Shown here piece by piece: positions 34,129 to 43,341 of a DNA stretch of 56,956 nt. Within the stretch, counting starts at the first letter, position 1. Every line of letters begins with the position of its first letter. Source of the DNA: Ignatzschineria sp. Lineage in GTDB: Bacteria > Pseudomonadota > Gammaproteobacteria > Cardiobacteriales > Wohlfahrtiimonadaceae. The notes beneath the pieces are model-generated. The model did no database searches. It saw only the letters and a list, made by a program, of their open reading frames with translations, and was not told the origin of the DNA. The position numbers and the translations under genes are program-made. The stretch lies in assembly GCA_030150405.1 (NCBI GenBank), contig JASLFU010000030.1:1-56956 (forward strand), read 5' to 3'.

Positions 34129-37047
34129 ATGAAGCGAATGCTAATCAATGCAACTCAGCAAGAAGAGATGCGAGTTGCCTTAGTTGATGGACAACATTTA
34201 TATGATTTAGATATTGAAAATATTGCAACAAAACAGAAAAAAGCGAACGTCTACAAAGGAAGGATCACCCGTATAGAGCCCTCCCTTGAAGCCTGTTTTG
34301 TTGATTACGGCTCAGAACGGCACGGTTTTCTCCCCTTTAAAGAGATCGCAAAAGATTACTTTAAAAGTACAGAAGATAATAATGCACTTGTAAAAGATCT
34401 TCTCGAAGAGGGAATGGAAGTTATTGTGCAAGTAGAACGCGAGGAGCGAGGCAATAAAGGTGCAGCGCTGACTACGTTTGTATCCCTCGCTGGCCGTTAT
34501 TTAGTTTTAATGCCCAATAATCCCCGCGCAGGTGGGGTTTCTCGCCGAATTTCAGGTAAACAACGGGCTGAAATTCGAGAAGCGATGGCAGGTTTACAGA
34601 TCCCTGAAGAGATGGGACTTATAGTGCGTACAGCCGGAATGGGCCGCACTACCGAAGAGCTCCAGTGGGATCTGGATTACCTCATTATGCTCTGGGAAGC
34701 GATTTTAGATGCGGGCCAAAAGAAGGCGCCTTTCTTAATCTTCCAAGAGAGCAACATTATTATTCGTGCACTTCGCGACTACTATCGTAGTGATATTGGT
34801 GAAATTCTTATCGATAGCCCTGAAGTTTATAAGGAGGCGGAAGTTTTCATCAAAAACATCATGCCGCAAATTGGCGATAAGATTAAACTTTATGAGGATC
34901 ATATCCCGCTCTTTACCCGCTTTCAGGTAGAATCTCAGATTCAAACAGCCTATCAGCGAGATGTACGACTCCCCTCGGGTGGCGCGCTAGTCTTTGACCA
35001 TACAGAAGCACTAGTCTCCATCGATATTAACTCAGGCCGCTCAACTCGCGGGGCAGATATCGAAGAGACAGCTCTCAATACTAACCTAGAAGCCGCAGAA
35101 GAGATTGCAAGACAATTAAAACTGCGAGACTTAGGGGGATTAATTGTTATCGACTTTATCGATATGCTCGATAACAAAAATCAACGCAAGGTGGAGAGCC
35201 GCCTACATGATGCTTTAGCCTCTGATCGCGCACGTATTCAAGTGGGGCAGATCTCCCGCTTTGGGCTTTTAGAGATGTCGCGTCAACGTCTACGCCCCTC
35301 GCTTGATGAAACTTCTCATATCAGCTGTCCTCGTTGTGATGGCCAGGGCACCATTCGCGATACAAAATCTCTTGCCCTTGGAATTTTGCGCCTTATTGAG
35401 GAAGAGTGCTTAAAAGAGAAAACTGCAGAGTTGATCGTGCAACTCCCGATCGATGTCTCTGTTTATCTCTTAAATGAGAAGCGGGCCGATGTAGAAGATA
35501 TCGAAGAGCGCTTGAAAGTTCGTGTGATTATTATTCCTAATCCTGAGCTTGAAACGCCCCACTTCAATATCACCCGTTATCGCACCAGCGACGATACGAT
35601 CGATCAAGATAGCGAATCTCATATTGTTAAAGAGCACTTCTCCGATGATGAGCTCCGAGCAAAAGCGATTACTCAAAATAAAAAGATTATTGAAAAACCT
35701 GCGGTTTCCGGGATTTCACCAATGGCGCCGCCGCCCCAAATCGCATCAAGTGCGAAAAAACAGGATGAGGGGCTGCTCGCATCGCTAACCAATGCAGTAA
35801 AGAAGCTCTTTGGTCTTAGCGATCAGGGTAACGACAAGAAAGCGAAAAAAGATAAAAAACGCACAAATCGTCGCTCACAGAATGATCGTCAAAACTCGCG
35901 TAACAATAATCGCAATAATTCCCGCAATAACCGAGGGAATCAGCGTAATAATCAACGTCAACGCAATCAACGTCACAATCATCCGAGTCGAAATAGCATC
36001 GAAACGGTTGAGCGTAAGGTAGATAGCAACGCAGAGTTTAATCAGAGCAATCAAGGGCAAAGTGCGACACAAAATGCTCAAAAAAATCAAGAGCCTCGCC
36101 AGCAGCGCAATAATCAGCGCCGCAATCAGCAAGGACAAAATGAGCAAAATAATCGCCAACAACGTCAAGATCGCAATGAGCGCTCCCAAGAACAGGCTCA
36201 TCAAGAGCGTAATCAGAATCGTCGCCAACGCAATCAAAATGGCAACATTGGTGATGAAAAAAGCGCACAAGAGACGCAAAATCGTCAACGTCAAAATGAT
36301 CGAAATGATCGAAATGATCGAGCAGACATTAATGCCAAAGACTCTCAGTCACCAGAGCGCCGAGAAAATCGCCAGCAAAAAGCCCAAGCTCCTGAGCAAA
36401 ATGAAGTTACAAAAGCTCAAGAGAATAAGCAGAGTAAAGGAGCTTCTCAAGAGAATGCCCCTCAAAAAGCGAGAGCGCCTAAAACCCAAGTTAATGCAGA
36501 GGGTGAAGCGATTCAAAAAGTTGAGGTGAATGGCGAAATTCGCGAGCGTGTTATCCGCTCAGGACGCCCCCGAATACCCGCCGCTCCCAAACATGAAGCT
36601 GCTGAAAAGGAGCATAAAGAGTCTCAAGCGCCAAAAAATGAAGAGAAAGTGCCTGCTAAAGAGCCTGTCTCTTCACACACTAAGGCGGATAATAGAGAGA
36701 ATGAAAGAAAAACACGTTCAACTCATCCCGAGGTTAACGAAAGATCTGCAAATAACAGCCCCGCTAAAGAGAAGTCCTCTAACGACAGCGGGTCAGCTGC
36801 AGAAGCCTCTCCAGCAAAAAAAGAGGAGAGAACTCAAAACAATTCTCATGAGAAGCGTGATAACAGACAAGAAGCTACCGCTAAAGAGGTGAAAGAAGAC
36901 TCCCCAAAAGAGTCCTTAAAAACTTCTGCTCCAAAACGGGAAAAGCCCGTAGAAAAGGCGCTTAAAATAGAGCCTGCTCCCGCGGAGAAAGCGAAAGCTG
37001 AAAAGGAAGGAAAAAATGGAGAAAATGAACCGACTCCATCAAATTAG
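34129..37047 (+). CDS. rne: Ribonuclease E
   Basis: Endoribonuclease that starts mRNA decay and processes rRNA and tRNA, and is the scaffold of the degradosome. I use the ATG at 34129 (MKRMLINATQQEEMRVALVD) with GGAG upstream; 972 residues. The S1 domain (about 35-120) includes YKGRITRIEPSLEACFVDYG. The Mg2+ aspartates lie in VSIDINSGR and IVIDFIDM, and the zinc link is CPRCDG. From about residue 565 the protein is disordered: a striking Asn/Gln/Arg-rich part (about 570-780), then a Lys/Glu-rich part to the end. The canonical degradosome-binding motifs were not recognised by eye. Upstream, a 240-base leader has a hairpin at 33949. Confidence 0.96.
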   Translation: MKRMLINATQQEEMRVALVDGQHLYDLDIENIATKQKKANVYKGRITRIEPSLEACFVDYGSERHGFLPFKEIAKDYFKSTEDNNALVKDLLEEGMEVIVQVEREERGNKGAALTTFVSLAGRYLVLMPNNPRAGGVSRRISGKQRAEIREAMAGLQIPEEMGLIVRTAGMGRTTEELQWDLDYLIMLWEAILDAGQKKAPFLIFQESNIIIRALRDYYRSDIGEILIDSPEVYKEAEVFIKNIMPQIGDKIKLYEDHIPLFTRFQVESQIQTAYQRDVRLPSGGALVFDHTEALVSIDINSGRSTRGADIEETALNTNLEAAEEIARQLKLRDLGGLIVIDFIDMLDNKNQRKVESRLHDALASDRARIQVGQISRFGLLEMSRQRLRPSLDETSHISCPRCDGQGTIRDTKSLALGILRLIEEECLKEKTAELIVQLPIDVSVYLLNEKRADVEDIEERLKVRVIIIPNPELETPHFNITRYRTSDDTIDQDSESHIVKEHFSDDELRAKAITQNKKIIEKPAVSGISPMAPPPQIASSAKKQDEGLLASLTNAVKKLFGLSDQGNDKKAKKDKKRTNRRSQNDRQNSRNNNRNNSRNNRGNQRNNQRQRNQRHNHPSRNSIETVERKVDSNAEFNQSNQGQSATQNAQKNQEPRQQRNNQRRNQQGQNEQNNRQQRQDRNERSQEQAHQERNQNRRQRNQNGNIGDEKSAQETQNRQRQNDRNDRNDRADINAKDSQSPERRENRQQKAQAPEQNEVTKAQENKQSKGASQENAPQKARAPKTQVNAEGEAIQKVEVNGEIRERVIRSGRPRIPAAPKHEAAEKEHKESQAPKNEEKVPAKEPVSSHTKADNRENERKTRSTHPEVNERSANNSPAKEKSSNDSGSAAEASPAKKEERTQNNSHEKRDNRQEATAKEVKEDSPKESLKTSAPKREKPVEKALKIEPAPAEKAKAEKEGKNGENEPTPSN

Positions 37048-37085
37048 GTTATGACTCTATTTAAATAATTCAATAACGCTTCTCG

Positions 37086-37114
37086 TTGAATTATCAGGTA
37101 AGAATTCATATTAT
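37086..37114 (+). promoter_or_regulatory. Probable ahpC promoter
   Basis: TTGAAT (37086-37091), 17-base spacer, TATTAT (37109-37114): both elements match 5 of 6 consensus positions. The leader would be about 75 bases, ending with a strong AAAAGGAG ribosome-binding site. It fits the highly biased codon use of ahpC. Confidence 0.6.
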
Positions 37115-37194
37115 GAAGGATGTAGGAGATTTGGAGCGATGATAGCCCCCTTCCTCCATCCAATTTTTAATCATCAATTGAAAAGGAGATTTCA

Positions 37195-37776
37195 ATGACT
37201 TTTGAAACAGACTTTATGTACGGTAGTGCAAAAACTGTTGGCGATACCTTAGATCCGTTTGAGGTAATTGCAGCTAAGCCTGGTTTTAACCTTCCTGAAG
37301 AGAATGGTGAATCAGCGTTTGAAACAATTACTGAGAAGTCATTCCCAGGTAAGTGGAAAATCATCTACTTCTATCCTAAAGATTTCACATTTGTATGCCC
37401 TACAGAGATCGTTGAGTTTGACAAGATCGCACAAGATTTTGCAGACCGTGATGCGGTACTTATGGGCGGCTCTACAGATAACGAATTCTGTAAGCTTGCA
37501 TGGAGACGCGACCATCCAGATTTAGATAAGCTTGGTCACTACTCTTTTGCAGACCCTGCAGGTAACTTAGTAGATATGCTTGGTGTACGTGATGCAGCTT
37601 CTGGCGTGTGCTTACGTGCAACGTTCATCGTTGACCCACACAACGTTATCCAACACGTATCTGTTAACCCAGATGCAGTAGGCCGTAACGTTCCTGAAGT
37701 TTTACGTATCCTTGATGCGCTTCAAACAGACGAGCTCTGCCCATGTAACCGCCCAGTAGGTGGTGAGACTCTCTAA
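37195..37776 (+). CDS. ahpC: Peroxiredoxin of the AhpC type
   Basis: Cysteine-based peroxidase reducing H2O2 and organic hydroperoxides. The peroxidatic Cys68 is in YPKDFTFVCPTEIVEF; the C-terminal ELCPCNRPVGG holds Cys182 and Cys184. The CPCN ending resembles the AhpC proteins that pair with AhpD in actinobacteria and other groups, rather than E. coli AhpC, which uses AhpF. No ahpD or ahpF gene is adjacent. Codon use is strongly biased, suggesting abundant expression. A strong promoter (37086) and terminator (37855) flank it, so it is monocistronic. Length 193. Confidence 0.92.
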   Translation: MTFETDFMYGSAKTVGDTLDPFEVIAAKPGFNLPEENGESAFETITEKSFPGKWKIIYFYPKDFTFVCPTEIVEFDKIAQDFADRDAVLMGGSTDNEFCKLAWRRDHPDLDKLGHYSFADPAGNLVDMLGVRDAASGVCLRATFIVDPHNVIQHVSVNPDAVGRNVPEVLRILDALQTDELCPCNRPVGGETL

Positions 37777-37854
37777 TTTAGAGTCCAGAGTCGATCAAAA
37801 TAATCGATTCCTCTTAAAAGAAGAGTCCTAATTTATTTTAAGTACGATTTAAAA

Positions 37855-37888
37855 ATCCCGAGTAACAGAGAGTTGCTCGGGATTTTTT
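37855..37888 (+). terminator. Intrinsic terminator after ahpC
   Basis: ATCCCGAGTAAC and GTTGCTCGGGAT form a 12-pair stem (one G-T pair) with a five-base loop, then a run of T. Confidence 0.92.
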
Positions 37889-37914
37889 CTCTTAACTTTT
37901 AATCTCTTCTTGAA

Positions 37915-38922
37915 TCACTCTTTCGGCTTATGCTTGCCTTTGCGTCTGCGACTATGCGCCCGAGGGTGAGCTGCATCAAAGACTTTTGAGAGATGACCGA
38001 AATCCAAATGTGTATAGACTTGAGTCGTGGAGATATCAGCATGCCCCAATAGCTCCTGCACCAGACGAATATCCTGGCTCGATTCTAATATATGCGTGGC
38101 CATAGAATGCCTTAATAGATGGGGGTGGAGATTAATATTTACCCCCGATTCCATCGCATAACGTTTTACTCGATTGCTAATCTGCCGGCTACTTAAACGA
38201 TTACCACGCTGGCTAATAAAGAGCGCATTCTCATCCTTTATCTCTTCAAGTTTTTCAAACCAGCTCTCTCGAATCGGCAACCAACGCTCAAGGGCTTTTA
38301 GAGCAGCCCGGCCAACAGGTACAATACGATCTTTCCCACCTTTACCATCTGCAATGTAGACCTCTCGCTCTTTAGCATCAATACTTTTTAGATTTAACGC
38401 AGCAAGCTCTGAAAGTCGAAGACCGCTGGAATAGAGCAGTTCACAAATAGCCAGATCCCTTACCTCTAACTCATCTCTTGGCGGGCGATCTAAAATTTTT
38501 TGCAGTAGATCCACTTCCACAATTTTTGGTAGCCGTTTACCACTTTTAGGAGCTGAAATTAACTTTGCCGGATTATAAGAGATCTGTCGCTCTTCCACTA
38601 AAAAATCGAAAAAGAGACGTATTGAAGCCAGCTGTGTTTGCAGGCTTGAGGCACTTAATCTCTCACGCGCCCCTTCAGGAACTCTACGAGAACGATAGAT
38701 AATATAATCTCGCACAAGCTTCTCATCACACTTAGCCCAATCCGTGATATTACGCTCTACTAAAAATTGGATAAATTGTGTGATGGCATTTCGCTTAACC
38801 TCAACACTATGAGGGCTAAATTCCCGCGCATATTCCTTAAGATACAATTTCGCCTCTCCGAGGAGAGGCGATGAGAGATATTTCGGAGGTTTTTGCCCCC
38901 CTTCGTTACGCTTATAAATCAT
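37915..38922 (-). CDS. xerC: Site-specific tyrosine recombinase XerC
   Basis: Resolves chromosome dimers at dif with XerD. The catalytic residues are readable in order: Arg in SSGLRLSEL, Lys in ADGKGGKDR, His-Arg in HPHLLRHSMATH, His in LGHADIS and the nucleophile Tyr in TTQVYTH. The ending FDAAHPRAH is the XerC-type C-terminus, which separates it from XerD. The 335 residues include a basic tail (SRRRKGKHKPKE). It lies downstream of aspA, not of dapF as is common. There is no sign of a mobile element. Confidence 0.9.
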   Translation of the reverse strand: MIYKRNEGGQKPPKYLSSPLLGEAKLYLKEYAREFSPHSVEVKRNAITQFIQFLVERNITDWAKCDEKLVRDYIIYRSRRVPEGARERLSASSLQTQLASIRLFFDFLVEERQISYNPAKLISAPKSGKRLPKIVEVDLLQKILDRPPRDELEVRDLAICELLYSSGLRLSELAALNLKSIDAKEREVYIADGKGGKDRIVPVGRAALKALERWLPIRESWFEKLEEIKDENALFISQRGNRLSSRQISNRVKRYAMESGVNINLHPHLLRHSMATHILESSQDIRLVQELLGHADISTTQVYTHLDFGHLSKVFDAAHPRAHSRRRKGKHKPKE

Positions 38923-38949
38923 ATTTTAATACTCAATATCTCTTCTCAA

Positions 38950-40353
38950 CTATTCTAAACCGATGGTTTTACGCAATTGCTCAAGTGTAAAGAGACGATC
39001 GATCTCTTCCTCTTCCATCAAATTCCGTTCAAGCACGACTGCTTTAACACTTTTTCCTGTTTTCGCACAGATTCGGCCCACAATATCCCCCTCACTATGA
39101 CCAATAATAGGATTGAGATAAGTAATAATACCGATGGAATTTAAAATATAGTTTAAGCAGTAAGCCTCGTTAGCGGTGATTCCCTCAATACACTTATCTT
39201 GCAAAATAGTACAGCTATTTTTTAGTAGCATTAAAGATTCAAAAGTCGATTGCGCAATAACAGGCTCCATCGCATTTAACTGCAGCTGCCCTGCCTCTGC
39301 AGCCATGGTAACGGCCGTATCATTACCCATCACTTTAAAGCAAGCATTATTCACAGCTTCAGGTAATACTGGGTTCACCTTTGCAGGCATGATAGAACTG
39401 CCCGCTTGCAACTCTGGAAGATTGATCTCTTTTAAGCCCGCCCTAGGTCCAGAAGAGAGAAGACGAAGATCGTTCGAGATTTTAGAAAGCTTAACTGCAA
39501 AGCTTTTAAGTGCCGCATGAAAGCGGACAAAATCGGTTAAATCAGAAGTTGCGGCGATTAAATTGCGCGAAACTTTAAACGGATACCCCGTAATCTCAGA
39601 GAGCTTAGCAACGGCAAGCTCACTATAGCCTTCTGGGGTATTAATCCCTGTACCAATCGCTGTTCCCCCGAGGTTCACAGTCAAAAGGGCTTTACGCGCC
39701 TCTTTAATATACTCGATGCCCGATTCAATCTGAAAAGCAAAGGCGCCAAATTCCTGCCCCAAACTCATCGGTACCGCATCTTGAAGCTGGGTTCTCCCCA
39801 TCTTGAGTACTTGCTCAAACTCTTTAGCCTTGGCCTCTAAACCTTTTTGCAAATAACAGGCCCGCTCTAAAAGCTCCTCTGATTCTCGAAAAAAAGCCAC
39901 ACGCATCCCGGTAGGATAGGCGTCATTCGTTGATTGGGATTCATTAACATGATCATTGGGATTAATCGATTGATAATCCCCCTTCTCTTTACCGATCAAT
40001 TCAAGCGCTAAATTGGCAATGACTTCATTAACATTCATATTAAATGAAGTACCTGCTCCCCCTTGGAAAAGGTCCACAGGAAATTGATCGTAATAGGTCT
40101 CATCTTTAAGCAGCAGATCGCAAGCTTGAATTATCGCCTCTGCAATCTCTTGGCTAATTGCGCCAAGCTCTGCATTTGCTAGCGCAGCGGCTTTTTTAAC
40201 CGCCACTAAGCCACGAATAAACTGAGGGGTGTCTTGGTTGGTTTGGGTAGATAGCGTAAAGTTATTGACTGCTCGTAAGGTGTGAATCCCGTAATAGACC
40301 TCGTTTGGCACCTCTAGCTCACCTAACAGATCAACTTCTTTACGATATCCCAT
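38950..40353 (-). CDS. aspA: Aspartate ammonia-lyase
   Basis: Converts aspartate to fumarate and ammonia, feeding amino-acid catabolism and fumarate respiration. The 467-residue chain has the fumarase/aspartase signature GSSIMPAKVNPV, the NVNEVIANLALE helix and SQSTNDAYPTGMRVA. The N-terminus MGYRKEVDLLGELEVPNEVY is that of aspartase rather than class II fumarase. It lies 18 bases after hslR and 27 before xerC, so all three may share a transcript. Confidence 0.95.
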   Translation of the reverse strand: MGYRKEVDLLGELEVPNEVYYGIHTLRAVNNFTLSTQTNQDTPQFIRGLVAVKKAAALANAELGAISQEIAEAIIQACDLLLKDETYYDQFPVDLFQGGAGTSFNMNVNEVIANLALELIGKEKGDYQSINPNDHVNESQSTNDAYPTGMRVAFFRESEELLERACYLQKGLEAKAKEFEQVLKMGRTQLQDAVPMSLGQEFGAFAFQIESGIEYIKEARKALLTVNLGGTAIGTGINTPEGYSELAVAKLSEITGYPFKVSRNLIAATSDLTDFVRFHAALKSFAVKLSKISNDLRLLSSGPRAGLKEINLPELQAGSSIMPAKVNPVLPEAVNNACFKVMGNDTAVTMAAEAGQLQLNAMEPVIAQSTFESLMLLKNSCTILQDKCIEGITANEAYCLNYILNSIGIITYLNPIIGHSEGDIVGRICAKTGKSVKAVVLERNLMEEEEIDRLFTLEQLRKTIGLE

Positions 40354-40371
40354 TTCTCTTCTCCAATATAA

Positions 40372-40743
40372 TTATTCTATATATCTACCTTGACGCAGAT
40401 TTCGCAACTGCCTTTTCTCTCGACTACTCGGCTTATCTGGCCGAATCATGGGGGACAGTTTTCGCAATTCCCGCTCCCGTTCTCGGGTCTCTATGCTCTC
40501 GGCACTCTCCTCATACATTGTCTGAGCAACAGACGCAGGGCCACGCTGTTCGATAAGTGCCTTCACCTCAATTTCGTAGAGGGTTTGCAACTTTCGAATA
40601 AGTAAACGATCACCTACAGAGATAATTTTGGCAGGTTTAGCCACTTCCCCATTTACCTGAACACGTCCCTTACGAATCTCCTCCGTTGCAAGGCGCCGTG
40701 TCTTGTAAAATCGAGCAGCCCAGAGCCACTTGTCAAGACGCAT
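40372..40743 (-). CDS. hslR: Ribosome-associated heat-shock protein Hsp15
   Basis: S4-domain protein that binds free 50S subunits carrying nascent chains and helps recycle them. The N-terminal S4 fold is MRLDKWLWAARFYKTRRLA, with KGRVQVNGEVAKPAK next. The C-terminal basic tail KPSSREKRQLRNLR is typical of the family. 123 residues versus 133 in E. coli. It is the first gene of the hslR-aspA-xerC series. Confidence 0.93.
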   Translation of the reverse strand: MRLDKWLWAARFYKTRRLATEEIRKGRVQVNGEVAKPAKIISVGDRLLIRKLQTLYEIEVKALIEQRGPASVAQTMYEESAESIETRERERELRKLSPMIRPDKPSSREKRQLRNLRQGRYIE

Positions 40744-40800
40744 AAATTCTCCCCTAATATTTCGTTATATTAGATACCCTAAGAAATTGCAAGTCCCAAA

Positions 40801-40831
40801 GAAAAATAGCCGTGAGAGACTCAACGGCTAT
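40801..40831 (-). terminator. Intrinsic terminator of the min operon
   Basis: On the minus strand ATAGCCGT(T)GAG and CTCACGGCTAT pair into an 11-bp stem with one bulge, then TTTTTC. It lies about 27 bases after minE. Confidence 0.85.
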
Positions 40832-40857
40832 CTTATTAATCTGCTCTTTTCAGGGGC

Positions 40858-41127
40858 TTATTGCCCTTTTTCATCATCTGATAGAACAATATTGAGCTCT
40901 AGAACATCGCATTCACCTTCACGCTCCATCGCGATATTGATCTGTTCTCCATCTACAGGAAGATAGCGACGCACAACTTCTAAAATATCCCGTTGCAGAT
41001 CCTTCATGAAATCTGGATTTCCATCCATTTTTTTCACACGTTCATGAGCAACGATAATTTGCAAACGCTCTTTGGCGATTGAAGCTGTATTCGATTGGCG
41101 ACGACGGCCAAATAGACGTTTTAACAT
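40858..41127 (-). CDS. minE: Cell-division topological specificity factor MinE
   Basis: Stimulates MinD ATPase and sets up pole-to-pole oscillation so that the Z-ring forms at mid-cell. The N-terminal membrane and MinD-binding region is in residues 1-30 (MLKRLFGRRRQSNTASIAKE, then RLQIIVAHER); the C-terminal dimer domain follows. Length 89 is typical. Third gene of minCDE, 3 bases after minD. Confidence 0.97.
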   Translation of the reverse strand: MLKRLFGRRRQSNTASIAKERLQIIVAHERVKKMDGNPDFMKDLQRDILEVVRRYLPVDGEQINIAMEREGECDVLELNIVLSDDEKGQ

Positions 41128-41130
41128 TTT

Positions 41131-41940
41131 TTAGCCTCCAAAAATCCGACCAAAGAACCCTTTCTTCGGGGGCTCGATAAAACGGTGCGGACAATCTTTC
41201 CCTAAAAAGCGCTGCACAATATCATCAAACGCCTGTCCTGCATCAGAATCTTCATCCATAATCACCGGCTCACCTGCGTTAGAGCATTGTAAAACCGCAC
41301 CCGATTCTGGAACAACACCTAACAATGGAATTCCGAGAATATCTAAGACGTCTGTTACTGAGAGCATATCTCCGCTATCTGCACGAGAGGGGTTGTAGCG
41401 GTTAATAATAAGATGCTGTTTAACCTCTTCGCCCTTTTCTGCTTTTAACGTCTTGCTTGAAAGAATGCCTAAGATACGATCTGAATCTCGCACTGAAGAG
41501 ACTTCAGGGTTTGTGGTGATAATCGCATCATCCGCAAAATACATGGCTAACTGCGCACCCTTTTCGATCCCTGCAGGTGAATCACAAATAATGAAGTCAA
41601 ACTCCATCTCTTTTAATGATTTCATCACCTTCTCAACCCCTTCTAGGGTTAAGGCATCTTTATCTCGAGTTTGTGAAGCAGGTAAAATAAAGAGATTGTC
41701 TAAGCGACGATCCTTAATTAAGGTCTGCTGTAGATTTGCCTCATCATTCACTACATTCACAAAATCATATACCACACGGCGCTCACAGCCCATGATTAAG
41801 TCTAAGTTACGAAGACCTACGTCAAAGTCGATAACGACTGTTTTATAGCCGTTTCGTGCTAATCCAGCTGCAATACTCGCGCTTGTTGTGGTCTTTCCTA
41901 CCCCTCCTTTACCGGAGGTCACTACTACTACTCGTGTCAC
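41131..41940 (-). CDS. minD: Septum-site-determining ATPase MinD
   Basis: Membrane-binding deviant-Walker ATPase that recruits MinC and MinE. P-loop GKGGVGKTT at residues 10-18, with GLRNLDLIMGCERRVVYDFV next. The C-terminal membrane-targeting amphipathic helix is KKGFFGRIFGG. 269 residues, as in E. coli (270). Confidence 0.98.
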   Translation of the reverse strand: MTRVVVVTSGKGGVGKTTTSASIAAGLARNGYKTVVIDFDVGLRNLDLIMGCERRVVYDFVNVVNDEANLQQTLIKDRRLDNLFILPASQTRDKDALTLEGVEKVMKSLKEMEFDFIICDSPAGIEKGAQLAMYFADDAIITTNPEVSSVRDSDRILGILSSKTLKAEKGEEVKQHLIINRYNPSRADSGDMLSVTDVLDILGIPLLGVVPESGAVLQCSNAGEPVIMDEDSDAGQAFDDIVQRFLGKDCPHRFIEPPKKGFFGRIFGG

Positions 41941-41961
41941 GCAATTTCTCCCAAATATTCA

Positions 41962-42696
41962 CTATTTAATAAACTGCTCGATCTTTAATTCATCATTTTC
42001 CAGATAGATCTGTACGGCTTGTCCATGAAGCTCTTCTGGGATCTCCTCAAGCATCTGATAACGTCCTGCGATTGAGATCAACTCTGCTTCTAAAGATTGG
42101 CAGAAGATTCGGGCATCCTCATTTCCATGAATACCCGCAAGAGCTCGTCCTCGAAGCGCACCATAAACATGGATATTTCCATCCGCTAAAAGCTCAGCAC
42201 CCACGTTAACGCTATTGATAATAATGAGATCACCCTCTTCAATATGCACCTGCTGCCCAGAACGCACCTGTGTTTTGACTAAAGAGCTCTTAAGATGCTC
42301 TGCCGCCACCTCTTCTTGCGGCGGCATGCTCTCCTTAGCTGACGATACCTGCTCTTCGCTCCCTTTAGCAGGAGTTCCTTTAGCCATTCCCTCAGGCAAA
42401 ATAGCCCAATCAGCCTTAATAGCACGCGCCTGCATCTCTTCAGTTACGCCACGAAGCGCAACGGGAATGATCTCTTTTGAAAGAAGAAGATTCTTCAGCC
42501 AATTTAGGTCCAGGTTATTTCCTGCACCAATTGCTGAAAGATCTACAATTACTGGAATCTGTTTAAAAAATTGAGGGTTTGCCGCTAAACGCTCCGTCAG
42601 ATCGACCTCGACCTGCTTAAGATCGATGCTTCGAAGATGAAACACCGTAAGCGTAAAGAGCTCACCCTTCAGTTCAAAACTCTTATTTCTAGACAT
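41962..42696 (-). CDS. minC: Septum-site-determining protein MinC
   Basis: Inhibitor of FtsZ polymerisation, placed at the poles by MinD. The N-terminal FtsZ-inhibiting domain (about 1-110) starts FELKGELFTLTVFHLRSIDL. An acidic and polar linker follows, then the C-terminal beta-helix domain (about 140-244) with the MinD-binding RSGQQVHIEEGDLIIINSVN region, and GALRGRALAGIHGNEDARIF. 244 residues. First gene of the min operon; upstream lies the SlyD-like gene on the same strand, 27 bases away. Confidence 0.96.
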   Translation of the reverse strand: MSRNKSFELKGELFTLTVFHLRSIDLKQVEVDLTERLAANPQFFKQIPVIVDLSAIGAGNNLDLNWLKNLLLSKEIIPVALRGVTEEMQARAIKADWAILPEGMAKGTPAKGSEEQVSSAKESMPPQEEVAAEHLKSSLVKTQVRSGQQVHIEEGDLIIINSVNVGAELLADGNIHVYGALRGRALAGIHGNEDARIFCQSLEAELISIAGRYQMLEEIPEELHGQAVQIYLENDELKIEQFIK

Positions 42697-42723
42697 TGTT
42701 GACTACTGATTTACCGCCGAAAA

Positions 42724-43206
42724 TTAGTGGTCTGTTCCATCGGGATGAACGTGGCCATGCTCAATCTCTTGCTCTGTTGCATCACGGAGTGCTACAACTT
42801 CAACTTCAAAATTGAGATTTGCCCCTGCAAGCGGGTGGTTTCCATCAAGCTTAATGCTCTCATCCGAGACTTCTAAGACACGGAACATCTGCATCTGACC
42901 ATCTGGCGTAGAACCAGTAACTTGCCAACCTACCTGCACTTCCTCATCTTCTGGAAATGCTTCACGAGGAACATCGATAATAAAATCTTCATTATGTGTT
43001 CCATAGCCCTCTTCTGGTGTTACGGTGAAAGAGATCTCTTGCCCCTCTTTTGCACCTTCTAATGCTTTTTCAAAGCCTGGAATCATCATGCCATGGCCGT
43101 GAATATATTCTAACGGCTCTTGACCTTTATTGGAATCAAGGACCTCCCCTTGATCATTCGTTAACGTGTAAATAACTTTAACAACACTATTTTTAGCTAT
43201 TGGCAT
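42724..43206 (-). CDS. FKBP-type peptidyl-prolyl isomerase (SlyD-like)
   Basis: Cytoplasmic PPIase with chaperone insert. I use the ATG at 43204-43206 (MPIAKNSVVKVIYTLTNDQG) with AAGGGAA upstream; 160 residues. The FKBP strands flank the inserted-in-flap domain (about 70-125: FTVTPEEGYGTHNEDFIIDV). The C-terminus is His-rich (EHGHVHPDGTDH) but lacks the long metal-binding tail of E. coli SlyD, so nickel delivery is doubtful. It may be cotranscribed with minCDE. Confidence 0.88.
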   Translation of the reverse strand: MPIAKNSVVKVIYTLTNDQGEVLDSNKGQEPLEYIHGHGMMIPGFEKALEGAKEGQEISFTVTPEEGYGTHNEDFIIDVPREAFPEDEEVQVGWQVTGSTPDGQMQMFRVLEVSDESIKLDGNHPLAGANLNFEVEVVALRDATEQEIEHGHVHPDGTDH

Positions 43207-43341
43207 TCTGTTCCCTTTACAAATTTTGAGAGTATAATTAAGATTCACACTATACAATAATATGGCCATTAGATAAACGTTTAATTCACGCAGAAACTAT
43301 AGACGCCAGCTCTATTCTCAGAACGGAATCATTTTATTTTT

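Noticed and set aside
35875..36892. Several open frames antisense to, or out of frame with, rne
   Set aside because: They follow the Asn/Gln/Arg codon bias of the RNase E tail, and the products are low-complexity with no ribosome-binding site.
37915..38922. Tyrosine recombinase considered as a mobile-element integrase
   Set aside because: The AHPRA ending, the length and the housekeeping neighbours fit XerC; there is no attachment site or cargo.
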